From the NCBI GenBank assembly GCA_001898625.1, contig MKUP01000012.1, forward strand, positions 62,001 to 126,000: a DNA stretch of 64,000 nucleotides, read 5' to 3'. This DNA is from Burkholderiales bacterium 67-32. GTDB lineage: Bacteria > Pseudomonadota > Gammaproteobacteria > Burkholderiales > Burkholderiaceae_B. A program made the position numbers and the translations under genes. Shown piece by piece: positions 24,779 to 37,261 of this stretch. Position 1 is the stretch's first letter; each line of letters begins with the position of its first letter. The notes under the pieces were generated by a model that was not told where the DNA came from, ran no database searches, and was given only the letters and a program-made list of their open reading frames with translations.

Positions 24779-25201
24779 TTAGCTCCTGCCGCCCCGCAGC
24801 TTGCGGATGGCAGCCAACTGCGCCGCCAGCATCGCCAGCTCGGCCTCGACCACGGCCACTTCGGCCTTGTCCTTGGCACTGCGCAGCGCTTCTTCCGCCG
24901 CCTTGCGAGCCTGTTCGGCCTTGGCCTCGTCCAGGTCGTGGCTGCGGATGGCCGTGTCGGCCAGCACCGTCACGGTACCCGGCTGGATCTCGAGCAGACC
25001 GCCCGCGACGAAGATGTGCTCTTCCTCGCCGTTGTCCGCGCGCGAGATCTTCACCGTACCCGGACGGATACGCGAGATCAGCGGCGTATGGCCAGGCAGA
25101 ATGCCCAGCTCGCCCGACTCGCCAGGCAACGCAACGAACTTCGCCTCACCGGCGAAGATCGACGCTTCCGCGCTGACGACATCTACATGAATAGTTGCCA
25201 T
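24779..25201 (-). CDS. atpC: ATP synthase F1 epsilon subunit
   Basis: A 140-residue protein: [45 protein letters not shown] is the beta-sandwich of the epsilon subunit, and the C-terminal Ala-rich helices contain [13 protein letters not shown] and [15 protein letters not shown]. It couples rotation of the central stalk to F1 and can inhibit ATP hydrolysis. It is the last gene of the atp operon, separated from atpD by an unusual 143 bp containing a structured repeat. The start ATG 25201 agrees with the family N-terminus. Confidence 0.97.
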   Translation of the reverse strand: MATIHVDVVSAEASIFAGEAKFVALPGESGELGILPGHTPLISRIRPGTVKISRADNGEEEHIFVAGGLLEIQPGTVTVLADTAIRSHDLDEAKAEQARKAAEEALRSAKDKAEVAVVEAELAMLAAQLAAIRKLRGGRS

Positions 25202-25265
25202 ACTCAATTCTCCTGTGCCGCGCTTCGCGCAGCCCCAGCACCCCAACCCAAGACACCCACACCAG

Positions 25266-25344
25266 ACCCAGGGTGCCGCGGATCCGGCTCCGCCGGTCCG
25301 CCAGCACCGCCCCCTGGGGGGCGCCCGTCAGGGCGTAGGGGGGG
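25266..25344 (-). repeat. Structured intercistronic repeat, copy 1 (atpD-atpC gap)
   Basis: A GC-rich element of about 79 bp, transcribed with the atp operon and starting directly after the atpD stop codon. On the minus strand it contains a first hairpin CGCCCC-CCAG-GGGGCG and a second, longer stem built from GGTGC/GCACC, GCGGA/TCCGC and CCGGC-GGA-GCCGG with a bulged A. Copy 2 (30926-31003) is nearly identical; copy 3 (50782-50863) is diverged but keeps the fold. Probably a dispersed REP-like element; function unknown. Confidence 0.85.
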
Positions 25345-26787
<1,443 letters not shown>

Positions 26788-26805
26788 TTAAGGCGTCGCG
26801 CCGGC

Positions 26806-27684
26806 TTATACAGCCGCCGCACCGCCCACGATTTCCGAAATTTCCTTGGTGATGGCTGCCTGGCGGGTCTTGTTGTAGACCAACTGCAGATCGCCGATCA
26901 CCTTCTTGGCGTTGTCCGATGCAGCCTTCATGGCCACCATCCGGGCGGACTGCTCGGACGCCATGTTTTCGGCAACGGCTTGGTACACCAGCGCTTCGAC
27001 GTAGCGCAGCAGGAGTTCATCGACGACCGACTTGGCATCGGGTTCGTAGATGTAGTCCCACGAGTAGGCCTTCTTCTCTTCCTCGGTCTGCGCGAAACGC
27101 TCGGCCGACAGCGGCAGCAGCTGCTCGATCACGGGCTCCTGCTTCATCGTGTTGATGAAGCGGTTGTACGCAACGTACACCACGTCGACCTTGCCTTCGG
27201 CATACGCGTCCAGCTGCACCTTGATCGCGCCGATCAGGCGTTCCAGGTTGGGCGCGTCGCCCAGCTGCACCGCCTGGGACACGACGTTCGCGTCGAGACG
27301 GGTCAGAAAGCCCAGGCCCTTGTTGCCAATGGCCGTGGTTTGGACCTTGACGCCCTTCGCTTCCGCGTCCTTCAGGCGATTGAGTACCGCGCGCAGGATG
27401 TTGGTGTTCAGCGCGCCGCACAGGCCCTTGTCGGTCGTGACCACGATCAGGCCGGCGGCCTTGATGTCGTCGCGCTTGGCCAGGTAGGCGTGTTCGTAGT
27501 CGGGATTGGCTTGCGCCATGTGCGCGGCAATGTTGCGCACCTTGTCGGCATACGGGCGGGCCGTGCGCATCCGTTCCTGCGCCTTGCGCATCTTGGACGC
27601 GGCGACCATTTCCATCGCCTTGGTGATCTTGCGCGTGTTTTGCACGCTCTTGATCTTGGTTCGGATTTCCTTGATTCCGGGCAT
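26806..27684 (-). CDS. atpG: ATP synthase F1 gamma subunit
   Basis: A 292-residue central-stalk subunit. The N-terminal helix [36 protein letters not shown] and the C-terminal helix [14 protein letters not shown]-like segment ([18 protein letters not shown] ... [12 protein letters not shown]) form the rotating coiled coil. [15 protein letters not shown] is the conserved globular-domain motif. It transmits rotation from the c-ring to the alpha3beta3 head. It is spaced 62 bp from atpA and 42 bp from atpD in the operon. Confidence 0.98.
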   Translation of the reverse strand: MPGIKEIRTKIKSVQNTRKITKAMEMVAASKMRKAQERMRTARPYADKVRNIAAHMAQANPDYEHAYLAKRDDIKAAGLIVVTTDKGLCGALNTNILRAVLNRLKDAEAKGVKVQTTAIGNKGLGFLTRLDANVVSQAVQLGDAPNLERLIGAIKVQLDAYAEGKVDVVYVAYNRFINTMKQEPVIEQLLPLSAERFAQTEEEKKAYSWDYIYEPDAKSVVDELLLRYVEALVYQAVAENMASEQSARMVAMKAASDNAKKVIGDLQLVYNKTRQAAITKEISEIVGGAAAV

Positions 27685-27746
27685 CTATCTTCCCCTGTCA
27701 GTGTTCACAGAGAGGCGCCGAGCTGAGGCGCCCCGTGTACCCTGCT

Positions 27747-29288
<1,542 letters not shown>

Positions 29289-29341
29289 GGTTGACTCCTG
29301 GAATCCTTTCTCTCGGTGCCGATGTGTGCGCAGCGACCGAA

Positions 29342-29881
29342 CTATGCGACGAGCGCGTCGCGCATGCGATCAAGCTGCGCACGCACGGAGGTATCGAGCA
29401 CCTGATCCCCGACGGCCACTCGCACGCCGCCGATCAGCGAAGCGTCGACCCGGACGGTGGGCTTGATCTTCACGCCGAATTTCTTTTCCAGCCCGGCGAC
29501 CAGGTCGGCAACCTGGGCATCGGTCAACGCGAAGGCGCTGGCGATATCGGCATCGGCGCTACCTTCGTGGCGATTCTTGAGCCACAGGAATTGCGATGCG
29601 ATCTCGGGCAGCAGCAGCAGACGGCCGTTTTCGACCAACAGCGCCACGAAATTGCGCGCGGCGGGCGAAAGCTGCGTCTTCAGCGTGGCCGTAAACAATT
29701 CGACTCGCTGTGCGTTGTCGAGCTTGGGATCGGCGATGGCGCTGCGCACCTCGGGGTGCGCGGCTGCCTGCGCCATTTCGGCGACAAGCTCGGCCCAGGC
29801 GGCAAGGCCTGCGCTATCTGCACGGGCGACGCCGAACAGCGCTTCAGCGTATGGCCGGGCGATGGTGGACAGTTCAGCCAT
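29342..29881 (-). CDS. atpH: ATP synthase F1 delta subunit
   Basis: A 179-residue peripheral-stalk subunit (OSCP homologue). It starts [19 protein letters not shown], the conserved helix-1 motif, and has a C-terminal [26 protein letters not shown] segment, also conserved. It connects subunit b to the top of the alpha3beta3 hexamer. Gap of 89 bp from atpF. Confidence 0.97.
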   Translation of the reverse strand: MAELSTIARPYAEALFGVARADSAGLAAWAELVAEMAQAAAHPEVRSAIADPKLDNAQRVELFTATLKTQLSPAARNFVALLVENGRLLLLPEIASQFLWLKNRHEGSADADIASAFALTDAQVADLVAGLEKKFGVKIKPTVRVDASLIGGVRVAVGDQVLDTSVRAQLDRMRDALVA

Positions 29882-29970
29882 GGTGGCTCTCGATGCCTGA
29901 TACGGTTAGCGAGGTGATTCGCAAACGCGTGAGCGGCACGCGTTGCTCGTGCCACCCCCGCGGGTTCTCA

Positions 29971-30441
29971 TTACAACTGCGCCTTCAGCTGGCCGAGCAG
30001 TTCGGCATGCACCTGGGCGTTGACTTCGCGCTTGAGGATTTCCTCGGCGCCTTTCACGGCCAGTTGCGCCACGGCGTCGCGCAAGCCTTCACGGGCGCGC
30101 TGGGCTTCCTGCTGCGCTTCCTGGCGGGCCTGCTCGAGAATGCGGGCGCGTTCGGCCTCGGCATCCTTGCGGGCCTGCTCGATCAACGTGGCGGCTTGCT
30201 TTTCGGCCTGGGCCAGGCGAGCCTGGTTGTCAGACTTGGCAGTGGCTTCGATCTGACCGATGCGGGCCTCGGCCTGCACCAGTTCGGCCTTGCCTTTCTC
30301 GGCCGAGGCGAGGCCTTCGGCGATCTTCAGACGGCGCTCTTCGATGGACTTCATCAGAGGCGGCCACACGAACTTCATCGTGAACCACGCCAGAATGAAG
30401 AACACGAGCATCTGGAAGACGAGTGTCGCGTTCAGATTCAC
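29971..30441 (-). CDS. atpF: ATP synthase F0 b subunit
   Basis: A 156-residue subunit: one N-terminal membrane helix ([29 protein letters not shown]), then a long charged Ala-rich coiled coil with many AEKGKAEL- and [16 protein letters not shown]-type heptads that dimerises to form the peripheral stator stalk. Exactly the usual length for proteobacterial b. It lies 82 bp from atpE. Confidence 0.98.
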   Translation of the reverse strand: MNLNATLVFQMLVFFILAWFTMKFVWPPLMKSIEERRLKIAEGLASAEKGKAELVQAEARIGQIEATAKSDNQARLAQAEKQAATLIEQARKDAEAERARILEQARQEAQQEAQRAREGLRDAVAQLAVKGAEEILKREVNAQVHAELLGQLKAQL

Positions 30442-30523
30442 GGTGTTTCCTTATTCGGAAAAGAACATCATCCGTGACGAGGGCTGGGGCCGCGTCACGG
30501 AGCGGTCATGTCGAATAGAGGTC

Positions 30524-30796
<273 letters not shown>

Positions 30797-30925
30797 CTAG
30801 TTATGTTGAAAGATTGAAACCACGGATACTGCTAACTTGCTACAAGATCGCGGCAGAACCCGCCCCGACCCGCATTTCCAAACAACTCACCGGCGAGTAA
30901 CTGCTATCCGCCAGCCTCCAACTTC

Positions 30926-31003
30926 ACCCAGGGTGCCGCGGATCCGGCTTCGCCGGTCCGCCAGCACCGCCCCCTGGGGGGCGCCCGCAGGGCGTACGGG
31001 GGG
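30926..31003 (-). repeat. Structured intercistronic repeat, copy 2 (atpB-atpE gap)
   Basis: Nearly identical to the element in the atpD-atpC gap, differing by a T in the GGA loop region (GAA on the minus strand) and small indels at the gene-proximal end. It begins 6 nt after the atpB stop codon in the direction of transcription. Both hairpins are preserved. The remaining gap (30767-30925) is less structured and A/T-richer and includes the atpE leader; no gene is seen in it. Confidence 0.85.
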
Positions 31004-31009
31004 ACCCGA

Positions 31010-31876
31010 TCAGTGGCCTTCGTGCGCTTGGCCGATATAGACCAGGGTCAGCATCATGAAGATGAAGGCCTGGAGCACGACGATCAGGATGTGGAAGATG
31101 GCCCAGATCGATCCGGCGATGATGTGGCCGACGCCCAGAGCCAGGCTGGTGGCGTTCAGGCCCGCCCACGCGCCGCCCAGCATGGCGATCAGCATGAAGA
31201 TCAGTTCGCCGGCGAACATGTTGCCGAACAACCGCATGCCCAGCGACACCATCTTGGCCGCGTATTCGATGACGTTCAGCAGGAAGTTGAAGGGAGCCAG
31301 GATGACGGCGCCGATACCGTGCGCGTGGAAGGGCGCGGTGAACAGTTCCTTGACGAAGCCGCCGGGCGACTTGATCTTGATGCCGTAGTAGAACATCAGC
31401 AGCAGCACACCCATGGACATGCCGATAGGCGCGTTCAGGTCGGCCGTCGGCACGATGCGGTGATAGTGGATGACGTCGTCCAGCCCGACCAGGCTGAACA
31501 GGTAATGGGGCAGGTCGACCGGCAGCAGGTCGAGCGCGTTCATGAAGACGATCCACATGAACACGGTCAGCGCCAGCGGCGCGACGAACTTGCGGGAGGT
31601 GGCGTTGTGGACGATGCCCTTGGCTTCCTCGTCCACCCACTCGACCAGGATCTCGACGAAGGCCTGCATCTTGCCGGGAACGCCGGCGGTGGCGCGGCGG
31701 GCGCCCAGCCACAGCAGGAACACGACCAGGAGGCCCATGGAGATGGACCAGAAAAGCGTGTCGTAGTTGACGACCGAGAAGTCGGCGATAAGGGACTGCT
31801 TGTGTCCGGTGTTGTTCAGGTGTCCCAGGTGATGGACGATGTACTCGGACGCGGTCGGCGCTGTGGTGGAAGCCAT
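31010..31876 (-). CDS. atpB: ATP synthase F0 a subunit
   Basis: A 288-residue membrane subunit with five or six helices. The essential arginine is in [15 protein letters not shown], and the channel region [27 protein letters not shown] is conserved, as is [25 protein letters not shown]. The ATG at 31876 begins at [17 protein letters not shown], the family start; an upstream extension was rejected. No clear Shine-Dalgarno is present. First F0 gene, 78 bp after atpI. Confidence 0.97.
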   Translation of the reverse strand: MASTTAPTASEYIVHHLGHLNNTGHKQSLIADFSVVNYDTLFWSISMGLLVVFLLWLGARRATAGVPGKMQAFVEILVEWVDEEAKGIVHNATSRKFVAPLALTVFMWIVFMNALDLLPVDLPHYLFSLVGLDDVIHYHRIVPTADLNAPIGMSMGVLLLMFYYGIKIKSPGGFVKELFTAPFHAHGIGAVILAPFNFLLNVIEYAAKMVSLGMRLFGNMFAGELIFMLIAMLGGAWAGLNATSLALGVGHIIAGSIWAIFHILIVVLQAFIFMMLTLVYIGQAHEGH

Positions 31877-31954
31877 ATCGGGGGTTTCTATCCTACGACC
31901 TGATTTTGAAATTCTCGCGATGTCGGCCGGGGTATCCCGCACGCGCCGCCATCT

Positions 31955-32554
31955 TCAATCCATTTTCTTGCCGAAAGCCAATACCAGCCACTGGCTTTTG
32001 AGCGCACACACCAAGCCCGCCAGAAAGGCGGGCCACACGAGCCATTCTCGACCGAACTTCGCCGCTGCGACGATAAACACGACAGCGACGGCGATCTTGA
32101 AAAACTCGCCGAAGAAAAACGTTGCGGGGTTTGCTCCCCCCGGCTTCTGCACACTCAGTATCAGCCTGAATGCGAACAAGGCGTTGGGAATGACGTATGC
32201 CGCGGCACCAGCCAGCGCAGAGAGCCCCGCAGCGCTCCCGGACACCGCATAGGCCAGCACGGCGACCACGATGCTGACAACAATCTGAACAATTATCGCA
32301 CGCAGCAAGTCCCGCACGGCCTGCTGGCGCAACACTGTCCGTTCTGCTTCGGTAAGCCGAAGCGGTTCTACCTGTTCATTGGAACGCAGACGCTCGGCGT
32401 CGCGGGCCTCCCAACCCCATGGATCAGGTTCGCCGGACTCCCTGTGGTCACGCGCGCTGGATGTCTCCTGCTGCGCAGTCCCCTTGGCTCCGCTTCTGCT
32501 GGCCGCTTTTCCGTATGCATCTGAAGGGCGCGGATCGTCTTCGATCGTCTTCAT
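31955..32554 (-). CDS. atpI: ATP synthase-associated protein AtpI with long N-terminal extension
   Basis: A 199-residue protein. The C-terminal 120 residues form four hydrophobic segments (AIIVQIVVSIVVAVLAYAV, LSALAGAAAYVIPNALFAF, FFGEFFKIAVAVVFIVAAA, LVWPAFLAGLVCALKSQWL) matching the AtpI/UncI family, a non-essential helper of c-ring assembly. The N-terminal 75 residues are a charged, probably disordered extension that shorter AtpI proteins lack. It is the first gene of the operon, 40 bp behind a good promoter. Confidence 0.92.
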   Translation of the reverse strand: MKTIEDDPRPSDAYGKAASRSGAKGTAQQETSSARDHRESGEPDPWGWEARDAERLRSNEQVEPLRLTEAERTVLRQQAVRDLLRAIIVQIVVSIVVAVLAYAVSGSAAGLSALAGAAAYVIPNALFAFRLILSVQKPGGANPATFFFGEFFKIAVAVVFIVAAAKFGREWLVWPAFLAGLVCALKSQWLVLAFGKKMD

Positions 32555-32601
32555 CGGACGACTTGCACCTTTTCAAGACCTGCTTTCCGACAAACCATAC
32601 G

Positions 32602-32630
32602 AGTATAGCGGGTTTACCCGAAAGGTTCAA
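32602..32630 (-). promoter_or_regulatory. sigma70 promoter of the atp operon
   Basis: On the minus strand -35 TTGAAC (32630-32625), spacer exactly 17 bp, -10 TATACT (32607-32602), five of six matches to TATAAT. Predicted start near 32595, 41 nt before the atpI ATG. It lies just beyond the 10-bp hairpin that ends the upstream minus-strand transcription unit, so atp transcription is probably insulated from the accessory block. Confidence 0.75.
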
Positions 32631-32652
32631 ACCCCCTACGTGCGTAGGGGGT
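32631..32652. terminator. Palindromic terminator between aldolase gene and atp promoter
   Basis: ACCCCCTACG (32631-32640) and CGTAGGGGGT (32643-32652) form a perfect 10-bp stem with a TG centre. It lies 8 bp past the stop of the class II aldolase gene and directly abuts the -35 of the atp promoter. The T-tract after it on the minus strand is weak (TTGAACCTTT), so termination would depend mainly on the stem. Confidence 0.6.
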
Positions 32653-32659
32653 CGTGGCC

Positions 32660-33421
32660 TCATGACCTATAGGAATTGTCGCGGCGGTCCAACAGGCGCA
32701 GCAGGGCGGGCCATTCCAGCAGGCCGAAGGGGCGGCGGGTGGTGGGTTTGTAGAGATGGTTGGTCAGCTCGACCACGGGCGGGGCGGGCAGGTGCAGGGG
32801 GGTGTTGCAGGCCATGGCCATCGCCTGGGCCTGGCAGGCGCGTTCCAGCCAGTACATGGCGGTGAAAGCCTCGGCGATGGAGGGCCCGACCGTCAGGAGG
32901 CCGTGGTTGCGCAGGATCATCGCCTGGCTGTCGCCCAGGTCGGCGACCAGGCGCTGCTGTTCGCCCAGGTCCACCACCACGCCCTCGTACTCGTGCATGG
33001 CGACCTTGCCGAAGAACATCGCCGTCTGGGACAGCGGCAAGAGGCCGCACTCCAGCGCCGAGATGGCCATGCCGGCGGGGGTATGGGTGTGGATCACGCA
33101 ATCGACCTCCGGCCGCGCCCGGTGCACGGCCGAATGGATCACGAAGCCGGCGTGGTTCACGCCGTAGTCCTGGCCGCCGCCGTCCACCACGTTGCCGTCC
33201 AGGTCGATCCTGATCAGGCTGGACGCCGTGATCTCCTCATAGGCCATGCCATAGGGATTGATCAGGAAATGCCCGTGCGCGCCCGGCACGCGGGCCGAGA
33301 TGTGGTTGTAGATCAGGTCGTCCATCCTGAAGTGCGCCACCAACCGGTAGCACGCCGCCAGGTCCACCCGCGCCGCCCATTCCGCGTCGTTCATGCCGGC
33401 ACGTCCCGCCGCCTTCGCCAT
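32660..33421 (-). CDS. Class II aldolase/adducin family protein
   Basis: A 253-residue cytoplasmic protein of the fuculose-aldolase/RhaD/AraD fold. Metal ligands are visible in VIHTHTPAG (two histidines) and ILRNHGLL (third). YNHISARVPG and FLINPYGMAYEEITASSL are the N-terminal phosphate/substrate motifs. Such enzymes split hydroxy-ketoacids or decarboxylate aldol-type substrates, and many Bug-linked members act on 3-oxo- or aromatic acids. It follows the Bug gene by 42 bp; cupin, Bug and aldolase form one operon. GGAG lies 6 nt before the start. Substrate unknown. Confidence 0.88.
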   Translation of the reverse strand: MAKAAGRAGMNDAEWAARVDLAACYRLVAHFRMDDLIYNHISARVPGAHGHFLINPYGMAYEEITASSLIRIDLDGNVVDGGGQDYGVNHAGFVIHSAVHRARPEVDCVIHTHTPAGMAISALECGLLPLSQTAMFFGKVAMHEYEGVVVDLGEQQRLVADLGDSQAMILRNHGLLTVGPSIAEAFTAMYWLERACQAQAMAMACNTPLHLPAPPVVELTNHLYKPTTRRPFGLLEWPALLRLLDRRDNSYRS

Positions 33422-33463
33422 ATCCGCTCCATCCTGGTGAAAAATCCCTGCGCGCGCAGGGGG

Positions 33464-34438
33464 TCAATCGATGCCGGCGCGGCGGATGACGCCGCCCCAC
33501 TTGTCGATGTCGGCGGTGATGATCCGCGTCATCTCCGCCGGCGACGTGGGCCAGGCCTGGATGCCCAGCGCGTCGAATCGGCCCGCGGTCTCGGGCAGCG
33601 CCAGCACCGCCGCGATCTCTTTGTTCAGCCGCTCGACCACCGCGGGCGGCGTGCCCGCGGGCGCCTCCACGCCCTGCCAGCCGTCGGCCTCGAAGCCCGG
33701 CACCACTTCGGCGATGGCCGGCGTGTCGGGCAGCGCGGGCAGGCGCTTCTTGCCGGTCGTGCCCAGCGGGATCACGGTCCCCGCCTTGACCTGTTCGATC
33801 GCGGTGGTGGTGGGTTGGAAGATCAGCGGCACCTGCCCGCCGATCACGTCGACCAGCGCACCGCTCTTGTAGGGCACGTGCGTCAGACGCACGCCCGCCA
33901 GCGACGTCATCAGTTCCATGATGACGTGGCCGGCGCCGCCCACGCCCATCGAGGCGTAGTTGATCGACGCGGGCTTGGCGCGCGCCGTCGCGATCAGGTC
34001 GGCCAGCGTGCGCTGCGGGAAATCCTTGTTGGCGATGAGCACGTAGGGCACGGCCGCGACGATGCTGACCGGCGCGAAGTCCTTGACCGGATCGTAGGGC
34101 AGCTTCTTGTAGATGAACTGGTTCATGGTCACGATGGAATTGACCATGAAGAAAATGGTGTGGCCATCGGGCGCGGCCTTGGCCACGGCCTCGGCGCCCA
34201 GCATGCCGCCCGCGCCCGCGCGGTTGTCCACCACGAAAGGCTGGCCCATGCGCTCGGCCAGCTTGCCCGACAGGTAGCGCGCCACGATGTCGGGCGAGCT
34301 GCCGGCCGGGAACGGCACGATGACGCGCACCGGCTTGGACGGATAGCTCTCCGCCGCGCCGGCTGCCGTCGCGGCACAGGCCAGCACGATGGCGGCGGGC
34401 CATGCCGCGGCCGCAACGAATAGCGAGGTCTTTTTCAT
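33464..34438 (-). CDS. Bug/TctC family periplasmic solute-binding protein
   Basis: A 324-residue Bug protein: signal peptide MKKTSLFVAAAAWPAAIVLACAATAAGAA, YPSKPVRVIVPFPAGSSPDIVAR, VDNRAGAGGMLGAEAVAKA, ending WGGVIRRAGID. GGGGAG stands 7 nt before ATG 34438; the longer opening upstream lacks a signal peptide and was rejected. It is the middle gene of cupin-Bug-aldolase. Its C-terminus and that of the remnant at 38313-38387 share the R-x-G-x-V-I-R-[RK]-A ending. Ligand unknown. Confidence 0.93.
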   Translation of the reverse strand: MKKTSLFVAAAAWPAAIVLACAATAAGAAESYPSKPVRVIVPFPAGSSPDIVARYLSGKLAERMGQPFVVDNRAGAGGMLGAEAVAKAAPDGHTIFFMVNSIVTMNQFIYKKLPYDPVKDFAPVSIVAAVPYVLIANKDFPQRTLADLIATARAKPASINYASMGVGGAGHVIMELMTSLAGVRLTHVPYKSGALVDVIGGQVPLIFQPTTTAIEQVKAGTVIPLGTTGKKRLPALPDTPAIAEVVPGFEADGWQGVEAPAGTPPAVVERLNKEIAAVLALPETAGRFDALGIQAWPTSPAEMTRIITADIDKWGGVIRRAGID

Positions 34439-34482
34439 GATTGTCTCCCCTCTCCCGCCTTGCGGCGGACATGGCGGCGATG

Positions 34483-35046
34483 TCAGAGGACGGATCCTTC
34501 CACGTCCTCGGGCATCTTGAAATTGGACAGCCGCTTGAGGTTGCCTTTCTCGTCCACCCCCAGGCCCGACTCGCTCGCGGCCCGGCTCAGCACCTCGTCG
34601 TGCCAGGTGACCGACCCGCCGCCGGTGTGCCCGCCCACCAGCGCCAGCATGGTCAGCTCGCACTCGCCATAGTTGCGAAAGCCGCGCATCACGCCGGTCG
34701 GCACCGAGATCACGTCCAGCGGCTGCAGCACCAGCTCTTCCTTGTCGTCGCCGATCAGCACGTGCACGGGGCCGGAGATGGGTATGAAGACCTCGGCGGT
34801 CTTGTGCGCGTGCAGGCCGGCGCCGCCGCCGGGCGGCACCACGATATAGGAAATGGTGAAGCCGTGGTCCTCGGTGATGGGCGGCTGCATGTCGGCGTTC
34901 TCGACCACGCCGCGGCCGATCACCTTGAGGTTCTTCTTGCGCCCCTCGGGCAGCAGCGAATCGACGAACGCCAGGCTGAACGGCTTGAGTTCGGAGAAGC
35001 GCGCGACCCGCGTGCGGGCGATGGTTTCTAGCAATGGACTGGCCAT
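34483..35046 (-). CDS. Cupin domain protein
   Basis: A 187-residue protein with one conserved beta-barrel: cupin motif 1 PGGGAGLHAHKTAEVFIPISG (H-x-H and downstream E for a metal), then LDVISVPTGVMRGFRNYG as motif 2, in which the usual histidine is replaced. Single-domain cupins of this type act as ring-opening dioxygenases, isomerases or sensors. GGAG sits 7 nt before the start. First gene of the cupin-Bug-aldolase operon; a LysR gene on the same strand lies 122 bp upstream. Specific function cannot be assigned. Confidence 0.8.
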   Translation of the reverse strand: MASPLLETIARTRVARFSELKPFSLAFVDSLLPEGRKKNLKVIGRGVVENADMQPPITEDHGFTISYIVVPPGGGAGLHAHKTAEVFIPISGPVHVLIGDDKEELVLQPLDVISVPTGVMRGFRNYGECELTMLALVGGHTGGGSVTWHDEVLSRAASESGLGVDEKGNLKRLSNFKMPEDVEGSVL

Positions 35047-35168
35047 GGATGCTCCTTCACGGTCGTGGCCGGGAAGGCCGCGATGCGCACATCATGGCCG
35101 CCCGCGCGGCGGCGACAAATTATCGATTTGCTATGCCCGCCATGCCGGCGCGGCATGGCGGATCCGGC

Positions 35169-36116
35169 TCAACCGCGCGGCCGCCTGCGGCCCATGGCCC
35201 GAGCGCCCTGCCACTGCCCCTGTTCGACCTGCGCCAGGATCAGCTCGCGCACCATGGGCAGCACCTCGCTGGCCACGCGCGACAGCGGGCGCGACACCGG
35301 CCAGGCCAGGCTGCGCTGCAGCCACAGCCCGGCGATGGGCACCGCGGCGAGGCCGGCTTCCAGCGCGACGCTGGACGGCAGGTAGACGGTATAGCCCATG
35401 CCCAGGCGCACCAGTTGCGCGGCCAGCGCGAAGGCGCCGACCTCCGCCTCGATGCGCAGGGGCACCCGCTGGCGCGCGGCCAGGGCCTCGATCTCGTTGC
35501 GTATGCCGGCGCGCGACACGCCGGTCAGGATCAGCGGCAGGCCGCGCAACTGGCGCACCGGGATCTCGCTGCGCGCGAGCATCGGGTCCCCCTCGCGCCC
35601 CACCAGGCACAGGCGGTCTTCGAAGAGGGGTTCGACGGCGAGCATGTGCGCGGGCGGCGGCGCCGGCGTGGCGCCGCTCAGCAGCGCGATGTCGACCGCG
35701 TTGTCGCGCAGCATGTCGTGCATCGCCGGACTGAAGGCCTGGACGATGTGCGGTTGCGCATCGGGAAAGCGCTGCTTGATCGCGACCGTGAGCGCGGCGC
35801 CGATCACCGTCACGTAGTTGGGCGTCATGCCGATGATGACCGGGCCGGACGGCGGCCCCTGCGTGTCGTGCACGTCGCTCTTGAGCTGGTCGAAGCTGCG
35901 CAGCAGGTATTGCGCGCGGTCCAGCAGGCGGCGCCCCTCGGGCGTGAGCGTCGCGCCGCGCAGGTGGCGTTCGAACAGCCGCACGCCCAGCTCGTCCTCC
36001 AGCATGCGTATGCGCCGGCTCAGGGCCGGCTGGGCGATGAAGAGCTGCTGCGCCGCCTTCGAGAAATTCTCGTGCGAGGCAACGGTCACGAAGTACTTCA
36101 ATTGGCGAATGTCCAT
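35169..36116 (-). CDS. LysR family transcriptional regulator
   Basis: A 315-residue LTTR. HTH MDIRQLKYFVTVASHENFSKAAQQLFIAQPALSRRIRMLEDELGVRLFERHLRGATLTPEG at residues 1-60; effector domain PVIIGMTPNYVTVIGAAL and a MGYTVYLPSSVA segment. ATG 36116 is the family start. It is 133 bp from the divergent esterase gene and directly upstream, on the same strand, of the cupin-Bug-aldolase operon. It could control either or both. Confidence 0.9.
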   Translation of the reverse strand: MDIRQLKYFVTVASHENFSKAAQQLFIAQPALSRRIRMLEDELGVRLFERHLRGATLTPEGRRLLDRAQYLLRSFDQLKSDVHDTQGPPSGPVIIGMTPNYVTVIGAALTVAIKQRFPDAQPHIVQAFSPAMHDMLRDNAVDIALLSGATPAPPPAHMLAVEPLFEDRLCLVGREGDPMLARSEIPVRQLRGLPLILTGVSRAGIRNEIEALAARQRVPLRIEAEVGAFALAAQLVRLGMGYTVYLPSSVALEAGLAAVPIAGLWLQRSLAWPVSRPLSRVASEVLPMVRELILAQVEQGQWQGARAMGRRRPRG

Positions 36117-36249
36117 GGCGCCTGCCATTCCTCCTGTCATCCGCCATACCCTGGCGGCATGGCCCCTGGACCGCGGAAATATGACGCGGCCAGGCAAGAC
36201 CGGCCCTATCATAGCCACGCTGCCCACCCTCGTCACCGCCGCCTTGACC

Positions 36250-37194
36250 ATGAAGCCCGACGACGCCCTGCTTGCCCGCCTGGACCCCGACATCGCGCCG
36301 CGCGTCCTGCGCCTGGTCGAGGCCGAGACCACGCCCTCGCACCTGCTGGAGCCGGCCCAGGTTCGCGCCGCCTTCCTGCGCGCGCGCCAGCCGCTGCGGC
36401 GCCCGCCCGTGCCGCTGGACATCGAGGACGTCGGCATCACCGTCGACGGCGCGCCGCTGGCGCTGCGCCTGTACCGTCCGCGCCGGCCCCGCCCGCCCGC
36501 GTTTCTCTACCTGCACGGCGGCGCCTTCACCAACGGCGATCTCGACAGCCATGACGCCACCTGCTGCCTGCTGGCGATGGAAGCCGGCGTGATGGTGGCC
36601 AGCGTGGACTATCGCGTGCTGCCCGAGCATCCTTTCCCGGCCGCGTTCGACGACACCGTGGGCGCGCTGCGATGGCTGCACCAACAGGCCGCGGCGCTGG
36701 GCGCCGACCCCGCGCGCCTGGCCGTGGGCGGCGACAGTTCCGGCGCGAACCTGGCCCTGGCGGCGGCGCTGGAGACGCGCGGCCGGATCCCGCTGCGGGC
36801 GATGTGGCTGGCCTACCCCATCATCGGCATCGATTTCGAGACCCCCTCGTACCGCGAGAACGCCAACGCCCCGCTGCTGACCCGCGCCCGCTGCCAGCGG
36901 ATCCTGCGCGACTACCTGGGGCGCGAACCCGGCCCGGACGACAGCCGGGTGGCGCCCCTGCTGGCGCCGGACTTCACCGGCCTGCCGCCGGCGGTGGCCG
37001 TGGCCGCCGAACTGGACCCGCTGCGCAGCGACGCCGAGATCCTGGCCGGCCGCCTGCGGGAGGCCGGCGCGGCATGCGAACTGGTGCGCGCGGCGGGCAT
37101 GCCGCACGGTTTCCTGCGCTGGGTGGCCGACAGCGCCGCGAGCCGGCGCATCGCCGTCCGGAGCGCGCAGGCGCTGGCCGCCCTGCTGGACTGA
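36250..37194 (+). CDS. Hormone-sensitive-lipase type alpha/beta hydrolase (esterase)
   Basis: A 314-residue esterase. The HGG oxyanion motif is at residues 89-91 (YLHGGAFTNGD) and the nucleophile elbow GDSSG at 161-165 (S163). SVDYRVLPEHPFPAAFDD is the family 'YRLAPE' region, and GMPHGF contains the catalytic histidine. It hydrolyses short acyl esters in the cytoplasm (no signal peptide seen). ATG 36250 gives the standard length; an in-frame ATG at 36181 would add 23 residues. It lies between divergent LysR 35169-36116 and the next LysR gene, either of which may regulate it. Confidence 0.88.
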   Translation: MKPDDALLARLDPDIAPRVLRLVEAETTPSHLLEPAQVRAAFLRARQPLRRPPVPLDIEDVGITVDGAPLALRLYRPRRPRPPAFLYLHGGAFTNGDLDSHDATCCLLAMEAGVMVASVDYRVLPEHPFPAAFDDTVGALRWLHQQAAALGADPARLAVGGDSSGANLALAAALETRGRIPLRAMWLAYPIIGIDFETPSYRENANAPLLTRARCQRILRDYLGREPGPDDSRVAPLLAPDFTGLPPAVAVAAELDPLRSDAEILAGRLREAGAACELVRAAGMPHGFLRWVADSAASRRIAVRSAQALAALLD

Positions 37195-37261
37195 GGCGGA
37201 CGGCCCATCAAGGACGCCGGTACCGATAAAATCGGACATACCGCCGCCCGAGACCACCGCC

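Noticed and set aside
32756-34423. 555-codon plus-strand open frame opposite aldolase and Bug
   Set aside because: His/Arg/Gly-rich shadow without family features.
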